Part shown: one piece after another, positions 1 to 4,783 of the stretch | Position numbering within the stretch: position 1 is the first letter of the stretch | Layout of the letters: each line of letters starts with the position of its first letter | Source: Treponema sp. | GTDB lineage: Bacteria; Spirochaetota; Spirochaetia; Treponematales; Breznakiellaceae | Direction of reading: 5' to 3' | Assembly (NCBI GenBank): GCA_031276685.1 | Contig: JAISMQ010000026.1 | Location: 1-8,899, forward strand | DNA length: 8,899 nucleotides | Program-made: the position numbers and the translations under genes | The notes under the pieces: generated by a model | Databases searched by the model: none | Told to the model about the DNA's origin: nothing | The model's input: only the letters and a program-made list of their open reading frames with translations

Positions 1-2
1 TT

Positions 3-289
3 CAGGCGGTTTTTATTACCGACAGCGGAGCGCGGCACATAAAAAAGCAGCACGGACACGGGGAGGCTCTCCGGGGCCAGGTGGATATAGCCCCGGACGA
101 TTTTGCCCCCTTGTCCTCAATGAGTTTGACACGGCGGAACATACCGGGGAGGACAATCAGGGCAACAAAAAGATTTTGTTTACCAAGAAAATCAGTGGGA
201 CGGTTTATCTTGCGACGATTGAACGGGGGCCTTCCAAAATGGAGATGCGGACTTTTTGGAAAATGCGCGGACCGGGTGCCTCATGCTGA
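3..289 (+). pseudogene. Frameshifted C-terminal fragment of a phage PBECR-like (barnase/EndoU/colicin/RelE) nuclease-domain protein
   Basis: No start codon lies in the window; the gene enters from the left edge. Frame 3 (3 to about 118) reads VFITDSGARHIKKQHG, then a GQVDIAPDDFAPL segment. The matching continuation is in frame 2 from about 119: NEFDTAEHTGEDNQGNKKIL, then ISGTVYLATIERG and MEMRTFWK, ending at TGA 287-289. Joined with one base restored near 112-119, the two halves give one coherent domain: an H-x3-H motif, a central beta-rich stretch and a T-F-W-K end. As I recall it, this layout is typical of the PBECR domains found at the C-terminus of phage head-morphogenesis or toxin-like proteins. 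The family assignment is from memory, so moderate. The break could be a real mutation, a sequencing error or, less likely, programmed frameshifting. Decayed phage genes downstream favour a pseudogene. Confidence 0.55.
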
Positions 290-429
290 CCGTTTCCGGT
301 CCCCTTGAGCCAACGTCCGAAACGACCCCGGGCGACACCTTAAATATACCACCAGTTACCGGATTTTGCAAGAACGATTTGAGCCCCGTAAAATGTTCCA
401 ACTGGCACATTTATTGCATTGGTCAATAA
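283..429 (+). CDS. Small cysteine-containing hypothetical protein, phage-remnant context
   Basis: This 48-residue ORF starts at ATG 283, which overlaps the TGA of the preceding nuclease-like fragment (ATGCTGA). That overlap is typical of translationally coupled phage genes. The protein has a Thr/Pro-rich front (PTSETTPGDTLNIPPVTG) and a C-terminal stretch with three cysteines (FCKNDLSPVKCSNWHIYC), ending at TAA 427-429. No Shine-Dalgarno sequence is obvious, which fits coupling. I do not recognise a family. The cysteine spacing could suit a small metal-binding or disulphide protein, but nothing proves it. It could also be the front half of a longer gene continued out of frame in the next ORF (419-679). 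Confidence 0.4.
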   Translation: MLTVSGPLEPTSETTPGDTLNIPPVTGFCKNDLSPVKCSNWHIYCIGQ

Positions 430-679
430 CAGCCCCCAGGACGCACGAAAAGGCCCTTGGGAGGGGTTTTCTGCCCCGGAAGGTAGAAGTGCTGGCTGTT
501 GCGAAATATACGAGTACCCCGATTCAAAACCGAGCGAAGTTTATTTTGACGGCGAAGAATGTGAGTTTTACAAAAGGCATGATAAATCCTGGTTACTTAA
601 TAACCGACAGGTAAGCCGTGGCAGAAACCTGCCCGGGGTCGGCTGTTCCCGCTGCGGTAATGGTTATCCGGAATTCTAG
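419..679 (+). CDS. Hypothetical protein, cysteine-containing, TTG start, overlapping the previous ORF
   Basis: The reading frame runs from TTG 419 (overlapping the previous stop by 11 bases) to TAG 677-679, 86 residues. The middle is acidic and aromatic (CCEIYEYPDSKPSEVYFDGE, then ECEFYKRHDKSWLL) and the C-terminus has a C-x2-C pair (CSRCGNGYPEF). Composition looks more protein-like than the competing frames, but there is no Shine-Dalgarno sequence or recognised domain. Its frame and overlap would also fit a frameshifted continuation of the 283-429 ORF. The stop codon lies inside the palindrome CTAG at 676-679, which also supplies the stop of the convergent HTH gene. Confidence 0.3.
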   Translation: MVNNSPQDARKGPWEGFSAPEGRSAGCCEIYEYPDSKPSEVYFDGEECEFYKRHDKSWLLNNRQVSRGRNLPGVGCSRCGNGYPEF

Positions 680-870
680 ATGCGTAGCAGTTTACCCCGT
701 GAATCCCACAGGTTTATGAAATAGGCATTTTCAATGTCGGCCGGTTTTACCATCCATTGCCGCCCGGTACGTTCTGCGGGGAGCTTTCCCACTTTGATTG
801 CGTAGAGTACCGCCTGCCTGGTTAGCTTCAGGAACCGGGCCGCCTCTGTTACTGTTAAAAGATTTTTCAT
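676..870 (-). CDS. Excisionase-family helix-turn-helix DNA-binding protein (HTH_17 type)
   Basis: This 64-residue protein begins MKNLLTVTEAARFLKLTRQA, the signature of excisionase/AlpA-like HTH_17 domains. Residues about 5-25 form the helix-turn-helix (TVTEAARFLKLTRQAVLYAI). A wing-like segment, GKLPAERTGRQWMVKPADIE, follows at about 28-47 and would contact DNA together with the helix. Such proteins bend DNA at attachment sites to steer integrase towards excision, or act as small regulators. The start at ATG 870 is preceded by a modest AAAGG about 10 bases upstream. It lies directly downstream of an integrase remnant on the same strand, supporting a role in the same lost element. The C-terminal YFINLWDSRGKLLRI extends past the core domain. 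It converges on the plus-strand ORF ending at 679. The domain call is strong; the excisionase role is inferred from position. Confidence 0.75.
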   Translation of the reverse strand: MKNLLTVTEAARFLKLTRQAVLYAIKVGKLPAERTGRQWMVKPADIENAYFINLWDSRGKLLRI

Positions 871-902
871 CTTGCTGTGCCTTTAGCAAAAAAGCCAATT
901 TC

Positions 903-938
903 ACGCCGTGTTTGACGCCGTTTCTCACGCCGTTTTTT
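903..938. repeat. Three tandem 12-bp units (ACGCCG core)
   Basis: Units at 903-914, 915-926 and 927-938 each begin ACGCCG and differ in the next six bases. Read on the minus strand, in a different frame from the integrase remnant, they encode NGV repeats (KNGVRNGVKHGVK). I recall NGVK-like tails at the C-termini of treponemal integrases, so this may be the old end of the integrase gene joined out of frame to its N-terminal remnant. Confidence 0.6.
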
Positions 939-1245
939 TGATTGACTGGGCAGGAACGCTATAACGGCCTTGTATGGGGCGCACAATGGCCAGACATGTT
1001 ACACCGGGGCCCGAAACCCTGACCAGGCGGCATCTTTTCTTCATGGCAATGGTATACCCAGTTTCTTCATTCACATAGGGTGAATTGGGCGACCAAAAAT
1101 CAGCCACGTATTGGACAAAAGGCTTTTCCGTCATGGGCGGTGTAAAGTTGATAAATGGGAGTATTTCCCGGGCGGCCTGTTCCGCCTCATAACGACGCTC
1201 CCGCTTTCCCTCAACGGGAACGCTGGTTGACCGTGTGACGGCATA
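925..1245 (-). pseudogene. Tyrosine-recombinase (phage integrase) remnant, N-terminal part only
   Basis: The frame is open from just after a TGA at 1246-1248 down to TGA 925-927, with no convincing start. The front reads VEGKRERRYEAEQAA, then MTEKPFVQYVADFWSPNSPY at 1134-1075. This resembles the N-terminal, core-DNA-binding (SAM-like) region of treponemal phage integrases that I recall. After VNEE the similarity stops and about 45 unrelated residues follow. The catalytic domain with its R-H-R-Y residues is absent, and the putative C-terminal NGVK tail at 903-938 is in another frame. The gene therefore looks internally deleted and cannot recombine DNA. An ATG at 1134 would give a 69-residue product but has no family logic. 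The position between an excisionase-like gene and a tRNA-derived repeat supports the identification. Confidence 0.6.
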
Positions 1246-1378
1246 TCAGGGTCTACGGGTTCGCATACCAACTCCTTCCGGCAAAGTATCACTTTTCAAT
1301 GTCACTTTTGCCTTTTCGTGTGATATGCAGCCCGTTTTCGGGTAGGCTATTTCCTTATCTTGTAAGGAATTACAGAAC

Positions 1379-1396
1379 AGCGGACGACGGGAGTCG
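1379..1396. repeat. Attachment-site-like direct repeat (duplicate of the tRNA-Gly 3' end)
   Basis: The 18 bases agcggacgacgggagtcg match 1594-1611 exactly and in the same orientation, 215 bp apart. The second copy is the 3' end of tRNA-Gly (discriminator, acceptor strand and part of the T-stem). Identity stops abruptly at both edges. A short duplicate of a tRNA 3' end beside integrase and excisionase sequences is the usual footprint of an att core made by tyrosine-recombinase integration. Confidence 0.7.
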
Positions 1397-1447
1397 CCCT
1401 CCAGTCGCAAACTTCCTGTTCGCTCCTTCCGGGCCGTCCTTTCCGCT

Positions 1448-1507
1448 AAACCGCCCTCCCTGGCGGTTTGCCGCCAAGGGCCGGCGCCCCTGCTTGGCCC
1501 TTGGCGG
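1448..1507. repeat. Two adjacent perfect hairpins with an alternative overlapping pairing
   Basis: Hairpin 1 has arms aaaccgcc (1448-1455) and ggcggttt (1462-1469) with a 6-base loop. Hairpin 2 has arms ccgccaagggcc (1471-1482) and ggcccttggcgg (1496-1507) with a 13-base loop. TGGCGG at 1461-1466 can instead pair with CCGCCA at 1471-1476, so the structures are mutually exclusive. No U-run follows on either strand, so a classical terminator is not supported. They lie downstream of the tRNA on its transcribed strand. Confidence 0.6.
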
Positions 1508-1593
1508 CCGCAGAAAGGCTTCGACTCCCGCATGTGCCGGCTTTTGGTTCATTAATTCGGAGGATGATATATACGCTTCTTTTTTTGGAATTT

Positions 1594-1664
1594 AGCGGAC
1601 GACGGGAGTCGAACCCGCGTCACAAGCTTGGGAAGCTTGGATAATACCGTTATATGACGTCCGC
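1594..1664 (-). tRNA. tRNA-Gly, anticodon CCC
   Basis: The reverse complement folds into a full cloverleaf of 71 bases without an encoded CCA. The acceptor stem is GCGGACG/CGTCCGC with discriminator U. The D-arm is ATAT/TTAT around AACGGTA. The anticodon stem is CAAGC/GCTTG with loop TTCCCAA, giving CCC at positions 34-36. The T-arm has loop TTCGACT with stem GCGGG/CCCGT (a terminal G-U pair). It reads GGG glycine codons. A near-consensus promoter lies just upstream. The 3' end has been duplicated at 1379-1396, marking the gene as the integration target of the element whose remains lie to the left. No clear terminator is visible downstream. Confidence 0.93.
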
Positions 1665-1689
1665 AAGGCGAAAACGCAAAATCGTTTTG

Positions 1690-1718
1690 ACTATACCGGG
1701 GAAAAACCGGGGCGTCAA
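1690..1718 (-). promoter_or_regulatory. Sigma-70-type promoter of tRNA-Gly
   Basis: On the minus strand the -35 box is TTGACG (1713-1718) and the -10 box is TATAGT (1690-1695), with exactly 17 bases between. Transcription would start near 1683, about 19 bases before the mature tRNA. The spacer holds two copies of CCCCGG around a T-run, making it GC-rich for a spacer. Confidence 0.75.
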
Positions 1719-1726
1719 GGGGTATT

Positions 1727-1821
1727 GGGCAGGCCCCAGCGCATATGCATGGGAATATTGCGATGAACAGGAAAACCAGCAATTTCCCATACCTTATGCG
1801 CCGGCCCTGGGCAGGCCCCAG
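1727..1821. repeat. Palindromic MITE/REP-like repeat, copy A (compact form)
   Basis: The left part (1738-1776) and right part (1779-1809) form an imperfect long inverted repeat: GCGCATATGCATGGGAATAT against the complement of ATTTCCCATACCTTATGCGC. A 13-base direct repeat, gggcaggccccag, lies at both ends (1727-1739 and 1809-1821). The same arms recur at 4790-4828 (34 of 39 identical, all differences transitions) and 4960-4990 (30 of 31). It lies between the pseudo-receiver gene and the tRNA promoter and ends 10 bases from that gene's stop. No protein is encoded. Transcribed, it would form a stable hairpin that could help end transcription from the gene above. Confidence 0.8.
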
Positions 1822-1831
1822 GGCGATGTCG

Positions 1832-2443
1832 CTATGAGGACCGGGAACCGCGCCCGGAACCGACCGGGGCCCGCAGATCCGGGCTGAGTATGATGTTCCG
1901 GATCGTGTCCCGGTCCGGGCGCCGGGGGAGGCAGGCGTCCGCCCAGGGGATACTGACCGCGCCTCCAGCATCGCCGGATACCAGGGCGACCAGGCGGGGA
2001 TTCCCAAGGGCGGGGTCTTCTTTGATTTTCCTTACCATGTCGTCAATATTAACGCCGGGCAGATCGACGTTCAGGAATATCAGCGCCGGCTTACAGTGGC
2101 GGAGCAGCCAGCCCGCCTCAAACCCGTCCCGCGCCCACAGGATCTTGTAGTCGGAACTGTCTTCCAGCCACGCCTTAAGCTGGCTGCCGGACTCGTGGTC
2201 GTGGTCAATGACCAGCGCCGTCCCGGATTCCTGGCAAAACGCGGCAATGGAGCCGTAGGCGTCATGTTTCAGCAAAAAATCGATAAGGTCTTCCTCGTGT
2301 ACCCGGTACTGCCCGCCGGGGGTGGAAAAAGCCTTTAATTGGCCGTTTTCTATCCAGCCGGTCACCATCTGGTTGACGACACCGCAGATATTCGCCACTT
2401 CCGGCACCGAATAAACGCTTATTTTCCATAAGGTCTTTGGCAT
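1832..2443 (-). CDS. HTH (excisionase/MerR-like) protein with degenerate response-regulator receiver domain
   Basis: This 203-residue protein starts at ATG 2443 behind a good GGAGG, 8 bases away. Residues about 10-60 form a winged HTH_17/MerR-like domain (YSVPEVANICGVVNQMVTGW, then TPGGQYRVHEEDL), so DNA binding is likely. Residues about 75-178 have the alternating strand/helix pattern of a receiver domain, with TALVIDHDHE carrying acidic residues D80 and D82. The phosphorylation site reads LIFLNVDLPG: the usual aspartate position is N125, with an aspartate two residues later (D127). The usual K-P after the last strand reads LPRRP, so the lysine appears replaced by R174. This suggests a pseudo-receiver that signals without normal phosphorylation. 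The target is unknown. The tail after 185 is Gly/Arg/Ser-rich. It lies 80 bp downstream of recX and may be a treponeme-specific regulator. Confidence 0.75.
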   Translation of the reverse strand: MPKTLWKISVYSVPEVANICGVVNQMVTGWIENGQLKAFSTPGGQYRVHEEDLIDFLLKHDAYGSIAAFCQESGTALVIDHDHESGSQLKAWLEDSSDYKILWARDGFEAGWLLRHCKPALIFLNVDLPGVNIDDMVRKIKEDPALGNPRLVALVSGDAGGAVSIPWADACLPRRPDRDTIRNIILSPDLRAPVGSGRGSRSS

Positions 2444-2523
2444 TCCCCCTCCAGGCTTGTCCGTATTCTAAAGCCGGCCCACAACCAGAAAGAATATACT
2501 GCGGCCGGTAATAAAAAACCAGA

Positions 2524-3144
2524 TTATTCGAAGGGGCTGTTTTCCCGGTAATCGCGGACAAGATCGGGGGAAAAGCCCTCCCGCTTCAGGATTCGGGCGA
2601 TTTCCGTTCCGCCTGATTCCGGGAGCCGGTTTTTCTTTAGGTAGCTGCCCAGCAGGGCCCGTTCCGCGGCGGGGCTAAGGATGTCCCGCAGGGCCGCCTC
2701 GGCATCCTGGCGGGAGATACCCCGGCGGCGGAGGGCGGCAAGGAGCCGGCGGGGGCCGTCGGCCCCCCGGCCCATGCGGGATTGCAGCCACATCCGGGCG
2801 TAACGGGAATCGTCCAGCACGCCCAACTGCCGCAGCCGGGCAAGGACCGCGCTGACGCAGGGACGGGGGTAGCCTGCCTTTTCCAGCTTGCGCCCAAGGC
2901 CGAACCCGGTCTGTTCCGCCCGGCTGACCAGGCGGAGGGCGGCCTTTTCCCCCCGCAGGCAGGCGGAAGCGAAGCGGAAACATTCCTCTTCGCCGGGGCT
3001 TATCTCCGCCCCGGCAACATAACGGGTATCGTCAAAAAAAACGGGGTCCAGGTAACAGGATTTGAACGAAAAAAGGGAACCATCGGACAGTTCAAGGCGG
3101 CTGGTACCGTCTTCTTTGCCGGGCTTAACGCTTACAATCGTCAT
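2524..3144 (-). CDS. recX: Regulatory protein RecX
   Basis: This 206-residue protein matches RecX, a modulator that binds RecA filaments and limits recombination and SOS activity. Conserved RecX blocks are present: RAEQTGFGLGRKLEKAGYPR at about 75-94, LRQLGVLDDSRYARMWLQSR at about 104-123 with the D-D-x-x-Y-A signature (111-116), and GPRRLLAALRRRGISRQDAE at about 130-149. These correspond to the family's helical three-helix repeats. The first 50 residues form a charged, beta-like N-terminal extension common in longer RecX proteins. The start at ATG 3144 has only a weak ribosome site. It follows rpsI by 91 bp across a strong terminator, so it depends on read-through or on an unrecognised promoter in that gap. 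recA is not in the window. Confidence 0.9.
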   Translation of the reverse strand: MTIVSVKPGKEDGTSRLELSDGSLFSFKSCYLDPVFFDDTRYVAGAEISPGEEECFRFASACLRGEKAALRLVSRAEQTGFGLGRKLEKAGYPRPCVSAVLARLRQLGVLDDSRYARMWLQSRMGRGADGPRRLLAALRRRGISRQDAEAALRDILSPAAERALLGSYLKKNRLPESGGTEIARILKREGFSPDLVRDYRENSPFE

Positions 3145-3168
3145 GGCAGGCTACCCAGGGCAAAGCAG

Positions 3169-3220
3169 CAAAAAATTGTGGGTTCCCATGTTTTCCACCG
3201 AAAAACCCATGGGAACCCGC
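3169..3220 (-). terminator. Rho-independent terminator after rpsI
   Basis: On the minus strand, GGGTTCCCATG (the complement of 3208-3218) pairs with its mate (3180-3190) in a perfect 11-bp stem. The stem extends by a G-U and a G-C pair to 3220/3178. It is followed by ACAATTTTTTGC, a U-rich tract. It begins 15 bases beyond the rpsI stop codon and ends the rplM-rpsI transcript before recX. Confidence 0.85.
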
Positions 3221-3235
3221 CAACGCAACAGGCTC

Positions 3236-3628
3236 CTAGCGCTTGGAGAACTGGAAACGCCGCCGCGCGCCCGCCCGCCCGTATTTTTTCCGCTCCACCA
3301 TGCGGGGGTCCCGGGTCAGGTACCCGTTTGCGCGGAGGCTGGTCCCGTTGGCCTGATCCACCTGGCAAAGCGCCCTGGCGATGCCGTGGCGGCAGGCGCC
3401 GGCCTGCCCGTTGGGGCCGCCGCCGAACACGTTGATAAGAATGTCGAATTTGTTTTCGCTGGCCGTAACCAAGAGGGGCTGGCGGACCATCTGGGCATGT
3501 TCGCCCTGGACAAAGTAGCGGCCCAGTTCCTTGCCGTTGACGGTTATCTTCCCGTCGCCGTCCCGAACATACACCCGGGCGACAGCGGTTTTCCTTCTGC
3601 CCGTACCAATGCCAAGATTCTTGATCAT
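3236..3628 (-). CDS. rpsI: 30S ribosomal protein S9 (uS9)
   Basis: This 130-residue protein is full length for S9. It begins near the family signature GTGRRKTAVARVYVRDGDGK, carries GGGPNGQAGACRHGIARALC in the middle, and ends with the basic tail RMVERKKYGRAGARRRFQFS-KR, whose terminal S-K-R reaches the P-site tRNA in the 30S head. ATG 3628 is preceded by GAGGAAGGG, a strong ribosome site. It lies 56 bp downstream of rplM, the usual rplM-rpsI pair that coordinates large- and small-subunit protein synthesis. A terminator follows directly. Confidence 0.98.
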   Translation of the reverse strand: MIKNLGIGTGRRKTAVARVYVRDGDGKITVNGKELGRYFVQGEHAQMVRQPLLVTASENKFDILINVFGGGPNGQAGACRHGIARALCQVDQANGTSLRANGYLTRDPRMVERKKYGRAGARRRFQFSKR

Positions 3629-3684
3629 TTACCCTTCCTCATCTGATCGGGATCCCCGGCGGGAGTTGCGGGGCGTACCCAGTG

Positions 3685-4113
3685 TTAAATTTCAAGCGCC
3701 TGGGGGTTTTGGGCCCCGTGGGGATGTTCCGCCCCGGCGTAAACTTTGACGTTCTTAAAGAGTTTCCGGCCCAGGGGCCCCTTGGGGAGCATCCCCTTGA
3801 TGGCCAGCTCCAGGGGGGCCGCCGGATGCCGGGCGATGAGCTTGTCAAAACGGTCGGTCTTCAAGCCGCCCACGTAGCCGGAATGCCGATGGTACTCCTT
3901 TTGCTGGGCCTTCCGCCCGGTGACAAGGATCTTTTCCGCGTTGACGATAACCACATAATCCCCCGTTTCCTGGTGGGGGGCGTAGATTGGCTTTTCCTTG
4001 CCCCGGAGTATTGAGGATACCCTGGCCGCGACCCTGCCCAGCACCTTGCCCTGGGCATCAATAAGAAACCACTTCCGCTCCACCTGGGCGGGTTTTATGA
4101 ATTCAGTTTTCAT
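3685..4113 (-). CDS. rplM: 50S ribosomal protein L13 (uL13)
   Basis: This 142-residue protein matches L13 along its full length: RKWFLIDAQGKVLGRVAARV at about 13-32, the LRGKEKPIYAPHQETGDYVV block, NAEKILVTGRKAQQKEYHRH, and the signature KGMLPKGPLGRKLFKNVKVY followed by AGAEHPH. L13 is an early-assembly 23S rRNA-binding protein of the large subunit. ATG 4113 has an AGAAGG about 9 bases upstream. A promoter with a perfect TTGACA overlaps the end of the gene above. rpsI follows after 56 bp. In many bacteria this operon is autoregulated through the L13 leader; I see no decisive structure in the short leader here. Confidence 0.98.
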   Translation of the reverse strand: MKTEFIKPAQVERKWFLIDAQGKVLGRVAARVSSILRGKEKPIYAPHQETGDYVVIVNAEKILVTGRKAQQKEYHRHSGYVGGLKTDRFDKLIARHPAAPLELAIKGMLPKGPLGRKLFKNVKVYAGAEHPHGAQNPQALEI

Positions 4114-4152
4114 CCTCGATAACCTTCTCTATTTGAATACGCATGAAGCGCT

Positions 4153-4181
4153 ATGATGCCATAGAGAGAAAAACTTGTCAA
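4153..4181 (-). promoter_or_regulatory. Likely sigma-70 promoter of rplM-rpsI
   Basis: On the minus strand, a perfect TTGACA (4176-4181) is followed after 17 bases by CATCAT (4153-4158; four of six match TATAAT). The -35 box overlaps the stop codon of the small membrane-protein gene ending at 4178. Transcription would start near 4146, giving a leader of about 30 bases. Confidence 0.55.
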
Positions 4182-4381
4182 GTTTCCGCGCCGTCTGTTT
4201 CCTTTTTGGCGGCGGCCTTGTCCTTGAGGTCCGCGATGCCGATAAACAGGGCGATAAGGCCGATAAAGAGGGCGATAACCGGCAAAGCGCCCCGAATGAA
4301 GACCAGAACATCGCCCCGCCAGCTTAAACCTGTGAAAATGGCTATGGCAAAAAAGATCAAACCAAGTGACAACGCTTTCAT
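4178..4381 (-). CDS. Small two-helix membrane protein, conserved hypothetical
   Basis: This is a 67-residue protein. ATG 4381 is chosen because GGAGG lies 7 bases upstream; a TTG start at 4411 is in frame but would place that GGAGG inside the gene. Two hydrophobic segments are clear: about 3-19 (ALSLGLIFFAIAIFTGLSW) and about 29-51 (IRGALPVIALFIGLIALFIG). A short loop containing R-G-D separates them, and the charged tail ADLKDKAAAKKETDGAET follows. This predicts a hairpin in the inner membrane with a charged tail. I know no function. It sits directly upstream of rplM, as I recall small membrane proteins doing in other treponemes. Confidence 0.75.
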   Translation of the reverse strand: MKALSLGLIFFAIAIFTGLSWRGDVLVFIRGALPVIALFIGLIALFIGIADLKDKAAAKKETDGAET

Positions 4382-4406
4382 ACATCCTCCATGACCAAGG
4401 GCCTTT

Positions 4407-4439
4407 CCCAAAACTTAGTCAGTTTTGGGGAAGCCCCAA
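4407..4439 (-). promoter_or_regulatory. Two overlapping, mutually exclusive hairpins between the small membrane-protein genes
   Basis: Arms CCCAAAAC (4407-4414) and GTTTTGGG (4422-4429) form a perfect 8-bp stem with a 7-base loop. TTGGGG (4425-4430) can instead pair with CCCCAA (4434-4439) around a 3-base loop. The shared GGGG means only one can form. They lie between the stop of the 4440-4739 gene and the ribosome site of the 4178-4381 gene. No U-run follows, so this could be a processing site, a weak attenuator or a chance palindrome. Confidence 0.4.
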
Positions 4440-4739
4440 TTAACGAATTTCATAGGACCGGGCAACCATCACCAGAAAGGCCGAGATGTAGAACATCGCC
4501 GGGATGTTTGGCAATACGACAGCCAGCAGGGGTACCGGGCCAATGGGCGGAAGGGGGGCAACGATGCCCAAGAGATTCAAAACCGTGTACAACTTTTCCC
4601 CATAGGCGGTGATTGTCCCGCCCACCACGAGCATCCAGGCGGTATCCCTGGTTCTGGACCAGAGTACGATGGCGCAAAAGGCCGCCAGGGCCCCAACGAG
4701 GAGGCGGCTAAAGACAACTATGGCCTGCTCGCTGTCCAT
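4440..4739 (-). CDS. Small integral membrane protein, conserved hypothetical
   Basis: A 99-residue protein starting MDSEQAIVVFSRLLVGALAA. Hydrophobic segments at about 6-27, 33-60 (interrupted by Y-G-E-K), 65-79 (proline-rich) and 81-97 suggest three to four membrane passes. No known enzyme motif is present. An in-frame start at 4802 would add MYMCWPWAPLAFWFPLGNNS; those codons lie in and beside the palindromic repeat at 4784-4990, so I regard the extension as spurious. ATG 4739 lacks a strong Shine-Dalgarno sequence, possibly because the repeat has invaded its upstream region. It shares strand and spacing with the second membrane protein (4178-4381), and the two may act together. Confidence 0.7.
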   Translation of the reverse strand: MDSEQAIVVFSRLLVGALAAFCAIVLWSRTRDTAWMLVVGGTITAYGEKLYTVLNLLGIVAPLPPIGPVPLLAVVLPNIPAMFYISAFLVMVARSYEIR

Positions 4740-4783
4740 ATAAGAATTATTGCCAAGGGGAAACCAAAATGCAAGGGGCGCCC

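Larger units (their letters stand above)
1135..1593. other. Gene-poor interval between the integrase remnant and tRNA-Gly
   Basis: Apart from the upstream end of the integrase remnant (to 1245), I find no supportable gene. The interval holds the 18-bp tRNA 3'-end copy (1379-1396), two strong adjacent hairpins (1448-1507), and a third, inverted match to the tRNA T-arm at 1520-1530 (TTCGACTCCCG). Open frames crossing it on either strand lack Shine-Dalgarno sequences or recognisable domains. It looks like rearranged junction DNA left after loss of an integrated element. Confidence 0.5.

Noticed and set aside
903..938. CRISPR array
   Set aside because: Only three 12-bp units without spacers; they are a coding tandem repeat, and no cas genes are present.
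1448..1507. Terminator for the tRNA
   Set aside because: The stems are strong but over 80 bases from the tRNA and not followed by a U-run on the minus strand.
1552..2007. A 151-codon minus-strand frame over the tRNA gene and repeat copy A
   Set aside because: It overlaps the tRNA, its promoter and the repeat, and the C-terminal part of the well-supported HTH/pseudo-receiver gene in another frame.
2474..2508. Terminator or operator between recX and the pseudo-receiver gene
   Set aside because: The 6-bp GGCCGG inverted repeat has a 23-base loop, and the only T-run on the transcribed strand lies before it, so it could be chance in GC-rich DNA.
2782..3646. Plus-strand frames of 217 and 194 codons opposite recX and rpsI
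   Set aside because: They are antisense to genes identified with certainty and show no motif or ribosome site.
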